Assembly: GCF_013407855.1 (NCBI RefSeq)
Contig: NZ_JACBZH010000001.1
Location: 2,356,001-2,420,000 of the forward strand
Source of the DNA: Actinopolymorpha rutila
Lineage (GTDB): Bacteria; Actinomycetota; Actinomycetes; Propionibacteriales; Actinopolymorphaceae
Direction of reading: 5' to 3'
Length of the DNA stretch: 64,000 nt
Shown here: positions 44,553-53,565 of the stretch, one piece after another
Layout of the letters: the number at the start of each line of letters is the position of its first letter
How positions within the stretch are numbered: the first letter of the stretch is position 1
Notes under the pieces: model-generated
Database searches by the model: none
What the model was told of the DNA's origin: nothing
What the model saw: the letters and a program-made list of their open reading frames with translations, nothing else
Translations under genes and position numbers: made by a program

Positions 44553-44860
44553 CCCCCCACCCTCGCACGAGCGGGTACGGAACCGCCGTGTCCTCAGGGA
44601 CATCTCCGGGAATCCTCCAGTGGCGACGGCGTGGGCCTGTGCTGATACTCATGGACGGCTCGGATCAGCGCACAGGGCCTGGACGACGTGGACGAAGTGG
44701 ATTACGCAAACGACATGGCCGACGGAAAACGCGGGGCGGCGGGACGGTTGCACGCCTGCGCGAAGCCCGTCACCGTACACCCGCTGCCCCGCGTCCTCTC
44801 CCGAGCCGCACCGGGGGCGGCGTGGATCGCCCCGACGAACGTCGACACGGGGGACGTGTG
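44553..44860. other. 308-bp divergent intergenic region
   Basis: Lies between the PIG-L gene and the GT4 gene. The GT4 frame is open back to 44588 with an ATG at 44651, but that part reads as Arg/Gly-rich sequence and lacks a ribosome binding site. I see no clear promoter, operator or RNA. Confidence 0.4.
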
Positions 44861-46063
44861 GTGAAAGTCGTACACGTGAGTGACTGCTTCCTGCCGCGGC
44901 TCGGCGGGATCGAGATCCAGCTCGCCGAGCTGACCCGGATGCAGCACCGGGCCGGCCACCAGGTCGAGGTGGTCACCGCCACGCCCGACAGCACCGGTGG
45001 GGACGCGGCCTGGGTGGCCGCCGCGGGGGACCGGTCCGGCGGCCCGGGCGTGCCGGTCCACCGGGTGGTGGCTCCGCTGCCGTGGGAGCTGCCGGTTCAT
45101 CCGCGCACCGGGCGGCACGTCGGCCGGTTGTACGCCGACCTGCGCCCGGACGTCGTGCACGTGCACGTCGGCGCGGTCTCGCCGTTCGGCTGGGCGGCCG
45201 TGCGCGCCGCGGCCCGCCGCCGGCTGCCCACCGTGGTGACCGTGCACAGCATGTGGGACCCCGCCACCTGCGCCATGTACCGCGCCCTGGACGCCGGTGC
45301 CGGCTGGACCGGCTGGGCGGCGGTGGCATCCACCGTGAGCGAGGCGGCCGCCGTGCCGATCCGCCGGGTCGTCGGCGACCGGGTGCCGGTGCGGGTGGTG
45401 GCGAACGGCATCGACACCGCACAGTGGCGGCCCACCGGGCCGGGCGCCGCGATCGAGCTCACCGAGCCGACCGGCCGGGCCGGGCGGCGGCGACCCGGCG
45501 TGCACGTGGTCGCGGTCGGCCGGCTGGCCCCACGCAAGCAGCCGTTGACGTTGCTGGCGATCCTGCGGGCCGCCCGGTCCGCGCTGGACCGGCGGGTGCC
45601 GATGTACGCCACCGTCGTCGGCGACGGGCCGGCACGTCCGCTGATGCACCGCTACCTCCGCCGGCACGCGATGACCGACTGGGTGGAGCTCACCGGTCGC
45701 CTGGACCGTGACCGGGTGCGTGCGGTGCTGGGTTCGGCGGACGTGTTCCTCGCACCGGCGACCCGGGAGTCGTTCGGCATCGCCGCGCTGGAGGCGCGGC
45801 TGGCCGGCGTACCCGTCGTGGCCTACGAGCGCGGCGGCGTGGCCGACTTCGTCGTCTCGGAGAAGGAGGGCCTGCTCGGCGGGTCGCCGGCCGAGCTCGC
45901 CGCCGCGGTGGCCCGCCTGGCCGGGGACGACGCGTTGCGCGGCACCATCGCGAAGTACAACCGGTCGACGGAGCCGGTGCGCTGCACCTGGCCGGTGGTG
46001 CTGGCCGACTTCGACGAGCTGTACGCGCTGGCTCGGCTCCGTGCGGGCCGCTCAGCACCTTAG
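44861..46063 (+). CDS. GT4-family glycosyltransferase
   Basis: 400-residue GT-B enzyme. The N-terminal domain begins VKVVHVSDCFLPRLGGIEIQ (acceptor loop GGIE). The C-terminal donor domain has VAVGRLAPRKQP, VVGDGPARPLMHRYL and the EX7E motif ESFGIAALE. A VVHVHVG segment is typical of the MshA/PimA-like clade. The start is GTG 44861 (or adjacent 44858) after GGGGGAC. It is divergent from PIG-L/flippase, and together the three could build and export a deacetylated GlcNAc-containing glycolipid (inference). Donor and acceptor are unknown. Confidence 0.85.
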   Translation: MKVVHVSDCFLPRLGGIEIQLAELTRMQHRAGHQVEVVTATPDSTGGDAAWVAAAGDRSGGPGVPVHRVVAPLPWELPVHPRTGRHVGRLYADLRPDVVHVHVGAVSPFGWAAVRAAARRRLPTVVTVHSMWDPATCAMYRALDAGAGWTGWAAVASTVSEAAAVPIRRVVGDRVPVRVVANGIDTAQWRPTGPGAAIELTEPTGRAGRRRPGVHVVAVGRLAPRKQPLTLLAILRAARSALDRRVPMYATVVGDGPARPLMHRYLRRHAMTDWVELTGRLDRDRVRAVLGSADVFLAPATRESFGIAALEARLAGVPVVAYERGGVADFVVSEKEGLLGGSPAELAAAVARLAGDDALRGTIAKYNRSTEPVRCTWPVVLADFDELYALARLRAGRSAP

Positions 46064-46157
46064 CGCCCATCCGCAGGTTTCCCCCGCGCCCGCGTTCCCG
46101 CACAATGGGGTCCCCACGAACGGCGGACCAGCAGGCGGAGCAGGCGGGAGGAACGCG

Positions 46158-47381
46158 ATGCGTACGACGTTGCGCGACGTGGCCCGGCTGGCCGGGGTGT
46201 CACCGAAGACGGTCTCCAACGTCGTCAACGGCTACCTCCACGTCCGGGCGGAGACCCGGGTCCGGGTGGAGGAGGCGATCGTCGCCCTCAACTACCGGCC
46301 CAACCTGTCCGCCCGCAACCTCCGCCTCGGCCGCACCGGGGTGATCGCGCTGGCCGTCCCCGAGCTGGACGTGCCGTACTTCGCCGAGCTGGCCCGCCAC
46401 CTGGTCGCGGCCGCGGACGCGCTCGGCTGGACCGTGCTGGTGGACCAGACCGACGGCGTACGCGAACGCGAACGCCAGGTGATCGGCGGCATCCGCGACC
46501 AGCTCATCGACGGCCTGGTGCTCAGTCCGCTGGCGCTCACGGCGGCCGACCTGGCCGAGCGCACCGACGCCACGCCGATGGTGTTGCTGGGCGAGCGGAT
46601 CCACCGCGGCCCGGCCGACCACGTGCTGATCGACAACGTGGCCGCCGCCCGGGACGCCACCGCCCACCTGCTCGGGCTGGGCCGCACCCGGGTCGCCGCG
46701 ATCGGCGCCCAACGCAGCGCCGCCGGGGTGACGGCCCGGATGCGGCTGCGCGGCTACCGCTCGGCGCTGACGGCTGCCGGGATCGGCTACGACGAGCGGC
46801 TGGTCGCCCCGACCCCGCAGTTCCACCGCGCGGAGGGCGCGGCCGCGATGGCCGAGCTGCTGGACGCCGGCGCCCGCCCCGACGCGGTGTTCTGCTTCAA
46901 CGACCTGCTCGCCCTCGGCGCCCTGCGCACCCTCGCCGAGCGCGGGCTGGGGGTGCCCGACGACATCGCGGTGATCGGGTTCGACGACATCGAGGACGGC
47001 CGGTTCAGCGTGCCGACCCTGTCCACCATCTCCCCGGACAAGCGCCAGATCGCCGGGTGCGCGGTCGACCTGCTGCACCGGCAGTTGCGGACCGGCGCGG
47101 CCGGACGCGCCGACGCTGACGGCGGACCGCAGGAGGTGTACGCCGACTACCGCCTGATCGCGCGGGAGAGCACCGGCGCGTCCACACCGCCGGTTCGGTC
47201 GGTTCAGGCGGCGCAGGCGGCGCAGGCGGTCCAGACGGTCCAGACGGTCCAGGCGGCGCAGGCGGTTCGGTCGGTTCAGCCGGGTCGGGCGCTCCCTTCC
47301 GGGTCCTCGAGCCCTTCGGATCCGTCGACGTCGGCGGTCTCACCGGTCCCGCCGGCGGTGCCCGGAACCCCGTCCATCTGA
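46158..47381 (+). CDS. LacI-family transcriptional regulator with repeat-rich tail
   Basis: 407 residues. The HTH MRTTLRDVARLAGVSPKTVSNVVNG and the hinge-region RPNLSARNLR are classical LacI. The periplasmic-binding-like sensor domain (about 60-340) includes VIALAVPELDVPYFAEL, RGYRSALTAAG, PDAVFCFNDLLALGALR and IAVIGFDDIE. After YADYRLIARESTGAS a roughly 65-aa low-complexity tail begins. It contains QAAQAAQAVQTVQTVQAAQ from 9-bp tandem repeats and is not part of the family. ATG 46158 follows GGGAGG. It precedes the alpha-mannosidase gene, whose promoter has a LacI-type palindrome. Confidence 0.92.
   Translation: MRTTLRDVARLAGVSPKTVSNVVNGYLHVRAETRVRVEEAIVALNYRPNLSARNLRLGRTGVIALAVPELDVPYFAELARHLVAAADALGWTVLVDQTDGVRERERQVIGGIRDQLIDGLVLSPLALTAADLAERTDATPMVLLGERIHRGPADHVLIDNVAAARDATAHLLGLGRTRVAAIGAQRSAAGVTARMRLRGYRSALTAAGIGYDERLVAPTPQFHRAEGAAAMAELLDAGARPDAVFCFNDLLALGALRTLAERGLGVPDDIAVIGFDDIEDGRFSVPTLSTISPDKRQIAGCAVDLLHRQLRTGAAGRADADGGPQEVYADYRLIARESTGASTPPVRSVQAAQAAQAVQTVQTVQAAQAVRSVQPGRALPSGSSSPSDPSTSAVSPVPPAVPGTPSI
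47191..47279. repeat. 9-bp tandem repeats flanked by a 17-bp direct repeat in the lacI-type gene
   Basis: CGGTTCGGTCGGTTCAG occurs at 47191 and 47263 (72 bp apart). Between them are GGCGGCGCA- and GACGGTCCA-type 9-bp units coding Gln-Ala-Ala / Gln-Thr-Val repeats. All are in frame. Confidence 0.75.
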
Positions 47382-47507
47382 CGACGCCCCGTGGTCATAG
47401 GATCGCTGTGCGTCCTTAGCGGTTGCCGTCGGTGGACGCCGCGCGGCGGCTCGGCCAGGCTGGGCTAGCGTCTCTCCCCAGACATTCCTGGCCCGCCGGC
47501 CCGAATG

Positions 47508-47521
47508 TGGGAACGCTCCCA
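47508..47521. promoter_or_regulatory. LacI-type operator upstream of alpha-mannosidase
   Basis: TGGGAACGCTCCCA differs by one base from TGGGAGCGCTCCCA, the site bound by the Streptomyces LacI protein CebR. It lies 44 bp upstream of the GH38 start and just downstream of a LacI gene. Confidence 0.65.
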
Positions 47522-47565
47522 TATGTCGGCCTCGGGTGACCGTTCCCGGTTCCTTCGGAGGACCC

Positions 47566-50500
47566 ATGCACGATGACCAGAAGCTGGTGGAGGCCCGGCT
47601 GGAACGCGCTCTCCAGCAACGCCTCCGCCCCGCTCTGTACGGCGACACCGTCCCGCTCGACATCGAGGTGTGGCACGCCCCCGGTGAGCCGGTCCCGGTC
47701 ACCGAAGCCCTCGCGGCCGACTTCAAGCCGGCTGCCCTGGGTGACAAGTGGGGCCCGCCGTGGGGGACAAGCTGGTTCCGGCTGACCGCGCAGGTTCCGC
47801 AGGAGTGGGACGGTCGCCGGGTGGAGGCGGTCGTCGACCTCGGCTTCGGCGGCGGTCCCGGCTTCTCCGCCGAGGGGCTCGCCTACACCCCCGACGGTGA
47901 CCCGATCAAGGGCCTCAACCCCGACAACATCTACCTCCCGGTCAGCGGGCTCGCGGCCGGAGGCATCTCGCCGTCGGAGCACGCGAAGGCCAGGGGTGGA
48001 GCGGCGTTCCAGGTCTACCTCGAGGCCGCCGCCAACCCCGCGGTGATCCAGTCCGGCTTCCTGCCGACCGACTTGGGCGACAAGTCCACCGCCGGCACCG
48101 AGCCGATGTACGAGATCCGCCGGGCCGAGCTCGCGGTGTTCAACGCCGACGTCTACCACCTGCTGCGCGACATCGAGGTCCTGTCGGAGCTGATGAAGGA
48201 GCTGCCGACCGACCTGCCGCGCCGCCCGGAGATCCTGCGCGCCCTCGAGCGCGCGCTGGACGCCCTGGACTACGACGACATCCCGGGTTCGGCCGCGCTC
48301 GCCCGCGAGCAGCTCGCCCCGGTGCTGGCCAAGCCGGCGTACGCCAGCGCACACCAGATCTCCGCGGTCGGCCACGCGCACATCGACTCGGCCTGGCTGT
48401 GGCCGCTGCGCGAGACGGTGCGCAAGGTCGCCCGTACGGTCTCCAACGTCACCACGCTGGCCGCCGACCACCCCGACTTCAGGTTCGCGTTCTCCCAGTC
48501 CCAGCAGCACGCCTGGATGAAGGAGCACCACCCGAAGGTCTGGGACCGGCTGAAGGCCGCGGTCGAGGCCGGCCAGATCATCCCCATCGGCGGGATGTGG
48601 GTCGAGTCCGACAGCAACATGCCGGGTGGCGAGGCGATGGCCCGCCAGTTCGTGCACGGCAAGAAGTTCTTCATGGACGAGTACGGCATCGAGACCGACA
48701 CGGTCTGGCTGCCGGACTCCTTCGGCTACTCCGCGGCGATGCCGCAGCTGGTGAAGCTCGCCGGCAACAAGTGGTTCCTCACCCAGAAGATCTCCTGGAA
48801 CCAGACCAACAAGTTCCCGCACCACACGTTCTGGTGGGAGGGCATCGACGGGACGCGGGTCTTCACCCACTTCCCGCCGGCCGACACCTACAACGGCCAG
48901 CTCACCGGCGAGGAGCTCGCCCGCGCCCAGCGCAACTACCAGGACCAGGGCGGCGGCACCTGGTCGCTGCTGCCGTTCGGCCACGGCGACGGCGGTGGCG
49001 GCCCCACCCGGGAGATGCTCGGCCGCGCCGAGCGGCTGGCCGACCTGGAGGCCTCGCCGAAGGTGACCATCGAGCACCCGGCGGAGTTCTTCCAGCGCGC
49101 CCACGACGAGTACGCCAACGCGCCGGTGTGGGTCGGTGAGCTCTACCTCGAGCTGCACCGGGCGACCTTCACCTCCCAGGCCAAGACCAAGCAGGGCAAC
49201 CGCCGCAGCGAGCACCTGCTGCGCGAGGCCGAGCTGTGGTCCGCGGCGGCGGCGGTGACCGGCCGGCTGGAGTACCCGTACGAGGACCTGGACCGGATCT
49301 GGAAGGCCGTCCTCCTCAACCAGTTCCACGACATCCTGCCGGGCAGCTCGATCCACTGGGTGCACCGCGAGGCGGAGGAGACCTACGCCCGGCTGGCGGT
49401 CGAGCTGGAGGCGATCATCGAGCGGGCCCAGCGGGCGCTGGCCGGCGAGGGCGACGCCACCGTCGTCTTCAACGCCGCACCGCACGACCGGCTCGGCGTG
49501 CCCGCCATGGGCGCGGACGTGCAGGCCACCTCGCACGCGCAGGAGGTGTCGGTGAGCCGCGAGGGCGGCGCCGTCGTCCTCGACAACGGCCTGGTCCGGG
49601 TGACCGTCGACGAGCGCGGCCTGCTCAGCTCCGTCGTCGAGCTGGAGTCCGGCCGGGAGGCGATCGCCCCCGGCGCTGCCGGCAACCTGCTGCAGCTGCA
49701 CGTCGACACCCCGAACCTCTGGGACGCCTGGGACGTCGACCCCTTCTACCGCAACAAGGTGCGCGACCTCACCGACGTCGACTCGATCGAGGTCGTGTCG
49801 GAGTCGGGGGCCGAGGCCGCGGTGGCCGTGACCCGTTCGTTCGGCGGTTCCACGGTCCGGCAGACGATCCGGATCGGGGTCGGCGAGTGCCAGGTCAACG
49901 TCGACAACGAGATCGACTGGCACGAGAAGGAGAAGTTCCTCAAGGTCGCGTTCCCGTTGGACGTGCGCGCCGACCAGTCCGCGTCGGAGACGCAGTTCGG
50001 GCACGTGTTCCGGGCCACCCACACCAACACCTCGTGGGAGAACGCGAAGTTCGAGATCTGCGCGCACCGGTGGATCCAGGTGGGTGAGCCGGGTTACGGC
50101 CACGCGGTGGTCAACAACTCGACGTACGGCCACGACGTGACCCGCGACGTCCGTGAGGACGGCGGCACCACGACCACGGTGCGGCTGTCGCTGCTGCGGG
50201 CCCCGCGGGTGCCCGACCCGGTGACCGACCAGGGCGTGCACAAGCTGTCGTACGCGCTGGTGCCCGGCGCGGGCATCGCCGAGGCGGTCGAGGAGGGCTA
50301 CCGCATCAACCTCCCGGCGCGCACGGTGACAGGTGCCGAGGGCGTCGCCCCGCTGGTGCGGGTGGACAACCCGGCCGTGGTGGTCGAGGCCGTCAAGCTG
50401 GCCGAGGACCAGTCCGGCGATGTCGTCGTCCGGCTGTACGAGGCGCACGGCGGCCGCGCGAAGGGGCGGGTGTCCACGTCGTTCGGCGTCGCGTCGGTCA

Positions 50501-50613
50501 AGGAGGTCGACCTGCTCGAACGTCCCCTGGCCGACCGCGAGGTGGTCGACGGCGCGGTCGAGGTGGCGCTGCGGCCGTTCCAGATCCTCACCCTGAGGTT
50601 CGCTCGCGCCTGA
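47566..50613 (+). CDS. GH38 alpha-mannosidase
   Basis: 1015-residue retaining glycosidase hydrolysing alpha-linked mannose, probably cytoplasmic as no signal peptide is visible. Zinc ligands and active site are seen in VGHAHIDSAWLWP (H272, D274), SDSNMPGGEAMARQFVHG, the nucleophile motif LPDSFGYS (D384) and NQFHDILPGSSI. Galactose-mutarotase-like and C-terminal beta domains follow. Length is normal for bacterial long-form GH38. ATG 47566 has GGAGG at 5 nt. It sits under a LacI-type palindrome immediately after the LacI gene, so it is probably mannoside-inducible. Confidence 0.94.
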   Translation: MHDDQKLVEARLERALQQRLRPALYGDTVPLDIEVWHAPGEPVPVTEALAADFKPAALGDKWGPPWGTSWFRLTAQVPQEWDGRRVEAVVDLGFGGGPGFSAEGLAYTPDGDPIKGLNPDNIYLPVSGLAAGGISPSEHAKARGGAAFQVYLEAAANPAVIQSGFLPTDLGDKSTAGTEPMYEIRRAELAVFNADVYHLLRDIEVLSELMKELPTDLPRRPEILRALERALDALDYDDIPGSAALAREQLAPVLAKPAYASAHQISAVGHAHIDSAWLWPLRETVRKVARTVSNVTTLAADHPDFRFAFSQSQQHAWMKEHHPKVWDRLKAAVEAGQIIPIGGMWVESDSNMPGGEAMARQFVHGKKFFMDEYGIETDTVWLPDSFGYSAAMPQLVKLAGNKWFLTQKISWNQTNKFPHHTFWWEGIDGTRVFTHFPPADTYNGQLTGEELARAQRNYQDQGGGTWSLLPFGHGDGGGGPTREMLGRAERLADLEASPKVTIEHPAEFFQRAHDEYANAPVWVGELYLELHRATFTSQAKTKQGNRRSEHLLREAELWSAAAAVTGRLEYPYEDLDRIWKAVLLNQFHDILPGSSIHWVHREAEETYARLAVELEAIIERAQRALAGEGDATVVFNAAPHDRLGVPAMGADVQATSHAQEVSVSREGGAVVLDNGLVRVTVDERGLLSSVVELESGREAIAPGAAGNLLQLHVDTPNLWDAWDVDPFYRNKVRDLTDVDSIEVVSESGAEAAVAVTRSFGGSTVRQTIRIGVGECQVNVDNEIDWHEKEKFLKVAFPLDVRADQSASETQFGHVFRATHTNTSWENAKFEICAHRWIQVGEPGYGHAVVNNSTYGHDVTRDVREDGGTTTTVRLSLLRAPRVPDPVTDQGVHKLSYALVPGAGIAEAVEEGYRINLPARTVTGAEGVAPLVRVDNPAVVVEAVKLAEDQSGDVVVRLYEAHGGRAKGRVSTSFGVASVKEVDLLERPLADREVVDGAVEVALRPFQILTLRFARA

Positions 50614-50746
50614 TCGACCGGGCGGCTGATCGCCTGATCGACTGATCACCGGTCGTGTCGCCGATCGGCGGTACGACAGCAGAGCCGGTAGGTGGCCGGC
50701 CCGGGTTCGCCCGGGCCGGCCACTGTCGTTTCCGCGCCCCTAGCGG

Positions 50747-50758
50747 TTGTGACACAAT
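50747..50758. promoter_or_regulatory. GntR-type operator overlapping the -10 of the GntR gene
   Basis: TTGTGACACAA (50747-50757) is a perfect palindrome fitting the GntR/FadR consensus TNGTNNNACNA. Its right half overlaps CACAAT (50753-50758), a -10-like hexamer ending 7 nt before the ATG at 50766. Strong case for autoregulation and a leaderless mRNA. Confidence 0.6.
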
Positions 50759-50765
50759 CTCGCCC

Positions 50766-51524
50766 ATGAGCGAGGCCAGCCGGGCGGCCGCCGAGGAGGT
50801 GGCGGAGGTTCTGCGTGCCCGGCTTCTCGACGGAGCGCTGCCACCGGGCGCGCACCTGTCGGAGGAACAGCTGGCCGCGGAGTTCGGCGTCGGCCGCTAC
50901 ACCGTGCGCGCGGCGCTGCGGGCCCTGGTGACCGCCGGCCTGCTCACCCACGTACGCCATCGCGGTGCGTTCGTTCCCGACCTCACCATCGACCGGGTGG
51001 ACGAGCTGTTCGGCTACCGCGCCGTCATCGAGCTCGGCGCGCTCCGGCTCGCCCTCGCCGGCGGCCGCGACCTGGCGCCGGTGGAGTCCGCCGTCGCCGC
51101 ACTGGAAGCCGTCGACCGGCCCGGCGACCCGTCCGCCGCCTGGCACGACGTGACGGCCGCGCACCGGGCCGTGCACCACGCGCTGGTCGCCGCGGCCGGC
51201 AACCCTCGCCTGCTCACCGCGTACTCCGCGTGCGAGGACGAGCTGCAGTTCCTGCTCGCCTTCGCCCGGCCGGAGTTCACCCCGGGCCGCCTCGCCCGCC
51301 TGCACCGGGAGCTGGTCGCCAACCTCGACCGTGGTGTGGAGAAGGCCCAGCGTGCCCTCGCCGACGACCTGGAGGTCGGCCGGCAGGGGCTGGTCCGCGC
51401 GCTCGCCCTGCCCATCGATGCGCCTGCCGATCCGACCGGGTCGCCCACCGACTCGTCCACTGATTCGCCTGTTGATTCGCCCCGACCGAAGAGTCCCGCC
51501 GGACAAGGGAGAACACCCCGATGA
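50766..51524 (+). CDS. GntR-family regulator (FCD/FadR subfamily)
   Basis: 252 residues. The N-terminal winged helix ([24 protein letters not shown]) is GntR type. The helical FCD domain (about 80-215) has [35 protein letters not shown] and [13 protein letters not shown], with His residues suited to a metal-bound carboxylate effector. A Thr/Ser/Asp/Pro repeat tail ([16 protein letters not shown]) ends it. ATG 50766 lacks a ribosome binding site. The stop overlaps the FMN oxidase start (ATGA). Likely a local repressor responding to a hydroxy acid (inference). Confidence 0.88.
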   Translation: MSEASRAAAEEVAEVLRARLLDGALPPGAHLSEEQLAAEFGVGRYTVRAALRALVTAGLLTHVRHRGAFVPDLTIDRVDELFGYRAVIELGALRLALAGGRDLAPVESAVAALEAVDRPGDPSAAWHDVTAAHRAVHHALVAAAGNPRLLTAYSACEDELQFLLAFARPEFTPGRLARLHRELVANLDRGVEKAQRALADDLEVGRQGLVRALALPIDAPADPTGSPTDSSTDSPVDSPRPKSPAGQGRTPR

Positions 51525-52747
51525 CGACGCAACGCCGACTGCCCCGCTGGTCCGAGCTCCGGCCGCTGGTGCGTACCCGCCGGCCCGAGCTGGACGCCAC
51601 CAAGCGGCGTCTGGACCGCGCCCTGACCATCGCCGACCTGCGGGCGGTCGCCAAGCGGCGCACGCCGAAGGCGCCGTTCGACTACACCGACGGTGCGGCC
51701 GAGGGCGAGGTCACCCTGAACCGCGCGCGGTCGTTGTTCCACCGGCTGCAGTTCAACCCGAGCATCCTGCGGGACGTGTCCAAGGTCGACCCGAGCACGA
51801 CCATCCTGGGCCGGCCGTCGGCGTACCCCTTCGCGTTCGCGCCGACCGGCTTCACCCGGATGATGCAGCACGAGGGCGAGCCGGCCGTGGCCCGCGTCGC
51901 CCAGCGCAGCGGCATCCCGTACGCGCTGTCGACCATGGGAACCACCTCCATCGAGGACGTCGCCGCGGCCGCACCCGAGGCGGACAAGTGGTTCCAGCTG
52001 TACGTGTGGACCGACCGGGCCGCCGGCAAGGACCTGATGGACCGCTCCCTGGCCGCCGGATACAGCACGCTGGTGCTCACGGTGGACGTGCCGGTCGCGG
52101 GCGCCCGGCTGCGCGACGTACGCAACGGCATGACGATCCCGCCCAGCCTCACGCCGAAGACCATCCTCGACATGGGCATGCACCCGGCGTGGTGGCTGAA
52201 CCTGCTGACCACCGAGCCGCTGACGTTCGCCTCCCTGTCGGACTGGCCGGGCACGGTGGCCGAGCTGATCAACCACATGTTCGACCCCACCGTGACCTTC
52301 GAGGACCTGGCCTGGATGCGGAAGGAGTGGCCCGGATCGCTGGTCGTCAAGGGCATCCAGAACGTCGACGACGCCCGCAAGGTGGTGGACCTCGGCGTCG
52401 ACGGCCTGGTGATCTCCAACCACGGCGGCCGCCAGCTCGACCGTGCGCCGGTGCCGCTGCAGCTGCTGCCCAAGGTCGTGGACGCGGTGGGTGACCGGGC
52501 CGAGGTCTTCATCGACACCGGGGTGATGACCGGTGCCGACATCGTGGCCGCCTGCGCGCTCGGCGCCCGCGCGGTGCTGGTCGGACGGGCGTACCTCTAC
52601 GGCCTGATGGCCGGCGGCGAACGCGGCGTGCAACGGGCCGTGGACATCCTCGGTGGCGAGATCACCCGCACGATGCAGCTGCTCGGTGCCGCCGACGTCG
52701 GCGAGCTGCGGCCCGAGCACGTCACCCTGCCCGCGGTCCCGTTCTGA
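51521..52747 (+). CDS. FMN-dependent alpha-hydroxyacid oxidase/dehydrogenase (LldD-like)
   Basis: 408-residue TIM-barrel flavoenzyme oxidising an L-2-hydroxy acid such as lactate. Seen: [58 protein letters not shown] and the catalytic SNHGGRQLD (His301, Arg304). In the phosphate-binding loop the usual DGGVR reads DTGVM, a deviation also leaving [19 protein letters not shown] intact. The substrate (lactate, mandelate, other) cannot be set from sequence. It is translationally coupled to the GntR gene, which supports regulation by its own substrate. Confidence 0.85.
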   Translation: MTTQRRLPRWSELRPLVRTRRPELDATKRRLDRALTIADLRAVAKRRTPKAPFDYTDGAAEGEVTLNRARSLFHRLQFNPSILRDVSKVDPSTTILGRPSAYPFAFAPTGFTRMMQHEGEPAVARVAQRSGIPYALSTMGTTSIEDVAAAAPEADKWFQLYVWTDRAAGKDLMDRSLAAGYSTLVLTVDVPVAGARLRDVRNGMTIPPSLTPKTILDMGMHPAWWLNLLTTEPLTFASLSDWPGTVAELINHMFDPTVTFEDLAWMRKEWPGSLVVKGIQNVDDARKVVDLGVDGLVISNHGGRQLDRAPVPLQLLPKVVDAVGDRAEVFIDTGVMTGADIVAACALGARAVLVGRAYLYGLMAGGERGVQRAVDILGGEITRTMQLLGAADVGELRPEHVTLPAVPF

Positions 52748-52816
52748 CCCGGTAGCCGCACACGCCTCGGCCGGCCCGGGAGTTCCGCACCGTCGGCGGA
52801 CTTTCCGGGTCAGCCT

Positions 52817-52886
52817 GGGGATATCCCCCGTGCTTCCCCGGGGGCTTCGGTGCAGGATGGACGGAGGGCTCACAGCCCATGGGCTG
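52817..52886. promoter_or_regulatory. Two perfect palindromes upstream of the small membrane-protein gene
   Basis: GGGGATATCCCC (52817-52828) and CAGCCCATGGGCTG (52873-52886), 44 bp apart, lie in the 161-bp gap before 52909. Candidate operators; no regulator assigned. Confidence 0.35.
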
Positions 52887-52908
52887 ACGCGACGGAAGGT
52901 GACTGCGA

Positions 52909-53478
52909 ATGTACGACGACGCGACCTGGTTCCCGGTCTGCGCCGGACTGAGCGCCTTGGGTGTGGTCGCGGCGTTCTTCGCGTTCCGCCGCCGTGGAGC
53001 GGCCGCCGGTCTGCGGCTGTTCGGCTGGGCCGTGCTGCCGATGGCGATCTACCTCACCGGCATGGTCCGGCTGCTGTGGACCGTGGGTGCGGCGCTGGTC
53101 AAGTGGGTGAGCGGGTTCGCGTTCAGCCCGTACGTCTGGTCCGGGCTCGCGTTGTTCGGTGTCGCGGCGATCTGCCTGCCGGTCGCCGCGGCCATGCGCC
53201 GGCGCCAGGCCGGCCGCACGGGCGAGGTCGAGCCCGGGCGTACGGCGACCGGCACCCGCGCCGCCGGTTCGACCGCCGCCGGTTCGAAGGCCGTCGGCGC
53301 CAACTCCGCAGGGACCGCCGCGGGCGGCCGGACGAGCACCGCGAAGGGTGCCGACAAGCCCAGGCAGGTCGAGCAGGGCAAGAGCCAGACCAAGGGGCAG
53401 GGCAAGGACAAGCCGGAGGACCCGCTCGCGGGCTTCGAGGACATCGACGAGATCCTCAAGCGCCGCGGCATCAGCTGA
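52909..53478 (+). CDS. Conserved actinobacterial membrane protein of unknown function
   Basis: 189 residues: three or four membrane helices in the first 105 (WFPVCAGLSALGVVAAFFA, LFGWAVLPMAIYLTGMV, FSPYVWSGLALFGVAAICL). A Thr/Ala/Gly/Lys-rich disordered region follows, ending in an acidic-amphipathic motif GFEDIDEILKRRGIS. Similar proteins beside miaA are sometimes labelled cellulose synthase in actinobacterial annotations; nothing in this sequence supports catalysis. The start is ATG 52909, preceded by GGAAGG. It lies upstream of the extradiol-like gene and miaA. Confidence 0.75.
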   Translation: MYDDATWFPVCAGLSALGVVAAFFAFRRRGAAAGLRLFGWAVLPMAIYLTGMVRLLWTVGAALVKWVSGFAFSPYVWSGLALFGVAAICLPVAAAMRRRQAGRTGEVEPGRTATGTRAAGSTAAGSKAVGANSAGTAAGGRTSTAKGADKPRQVEQGKSQTKGQGKDKPEDPLAGFEDIDEILKRRGIS

Positions 53479-53552
53479 CCCGTGGGTCGGCCGGTCCCGT
53501 ACAAGCCTGGAACACGTCCCAACCATCCCGCCGGCCCGGAAGCCGACGGCGT

Positions 53553-53558
53553 TACGCT
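53553..53558 (+). promoter_or_regulatory. -10 element of the extradiol-like gene (probable leaderless start)
   Basis: TACGCT ends 7 nt before the GTG at 53566, without a ribosome binding site. Confidence 0.4.
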
Positions 53559-53565
53559 GCCCGCC

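Noticed and set aside
44651..44860. Longer GT4 N-terminus from ATG 44651
   Set aside because: The added 70 residues are Arg/Gly-rich and precede the canonical VKVVHVSD start; GTG 44861 has a better upstream purine-rich stretch.
47416..50649. 1077-codon frame antisense to the alpha-mannosidase
   Set aside because: Shadow of a gene with all GH38 motifs on the plus strand.
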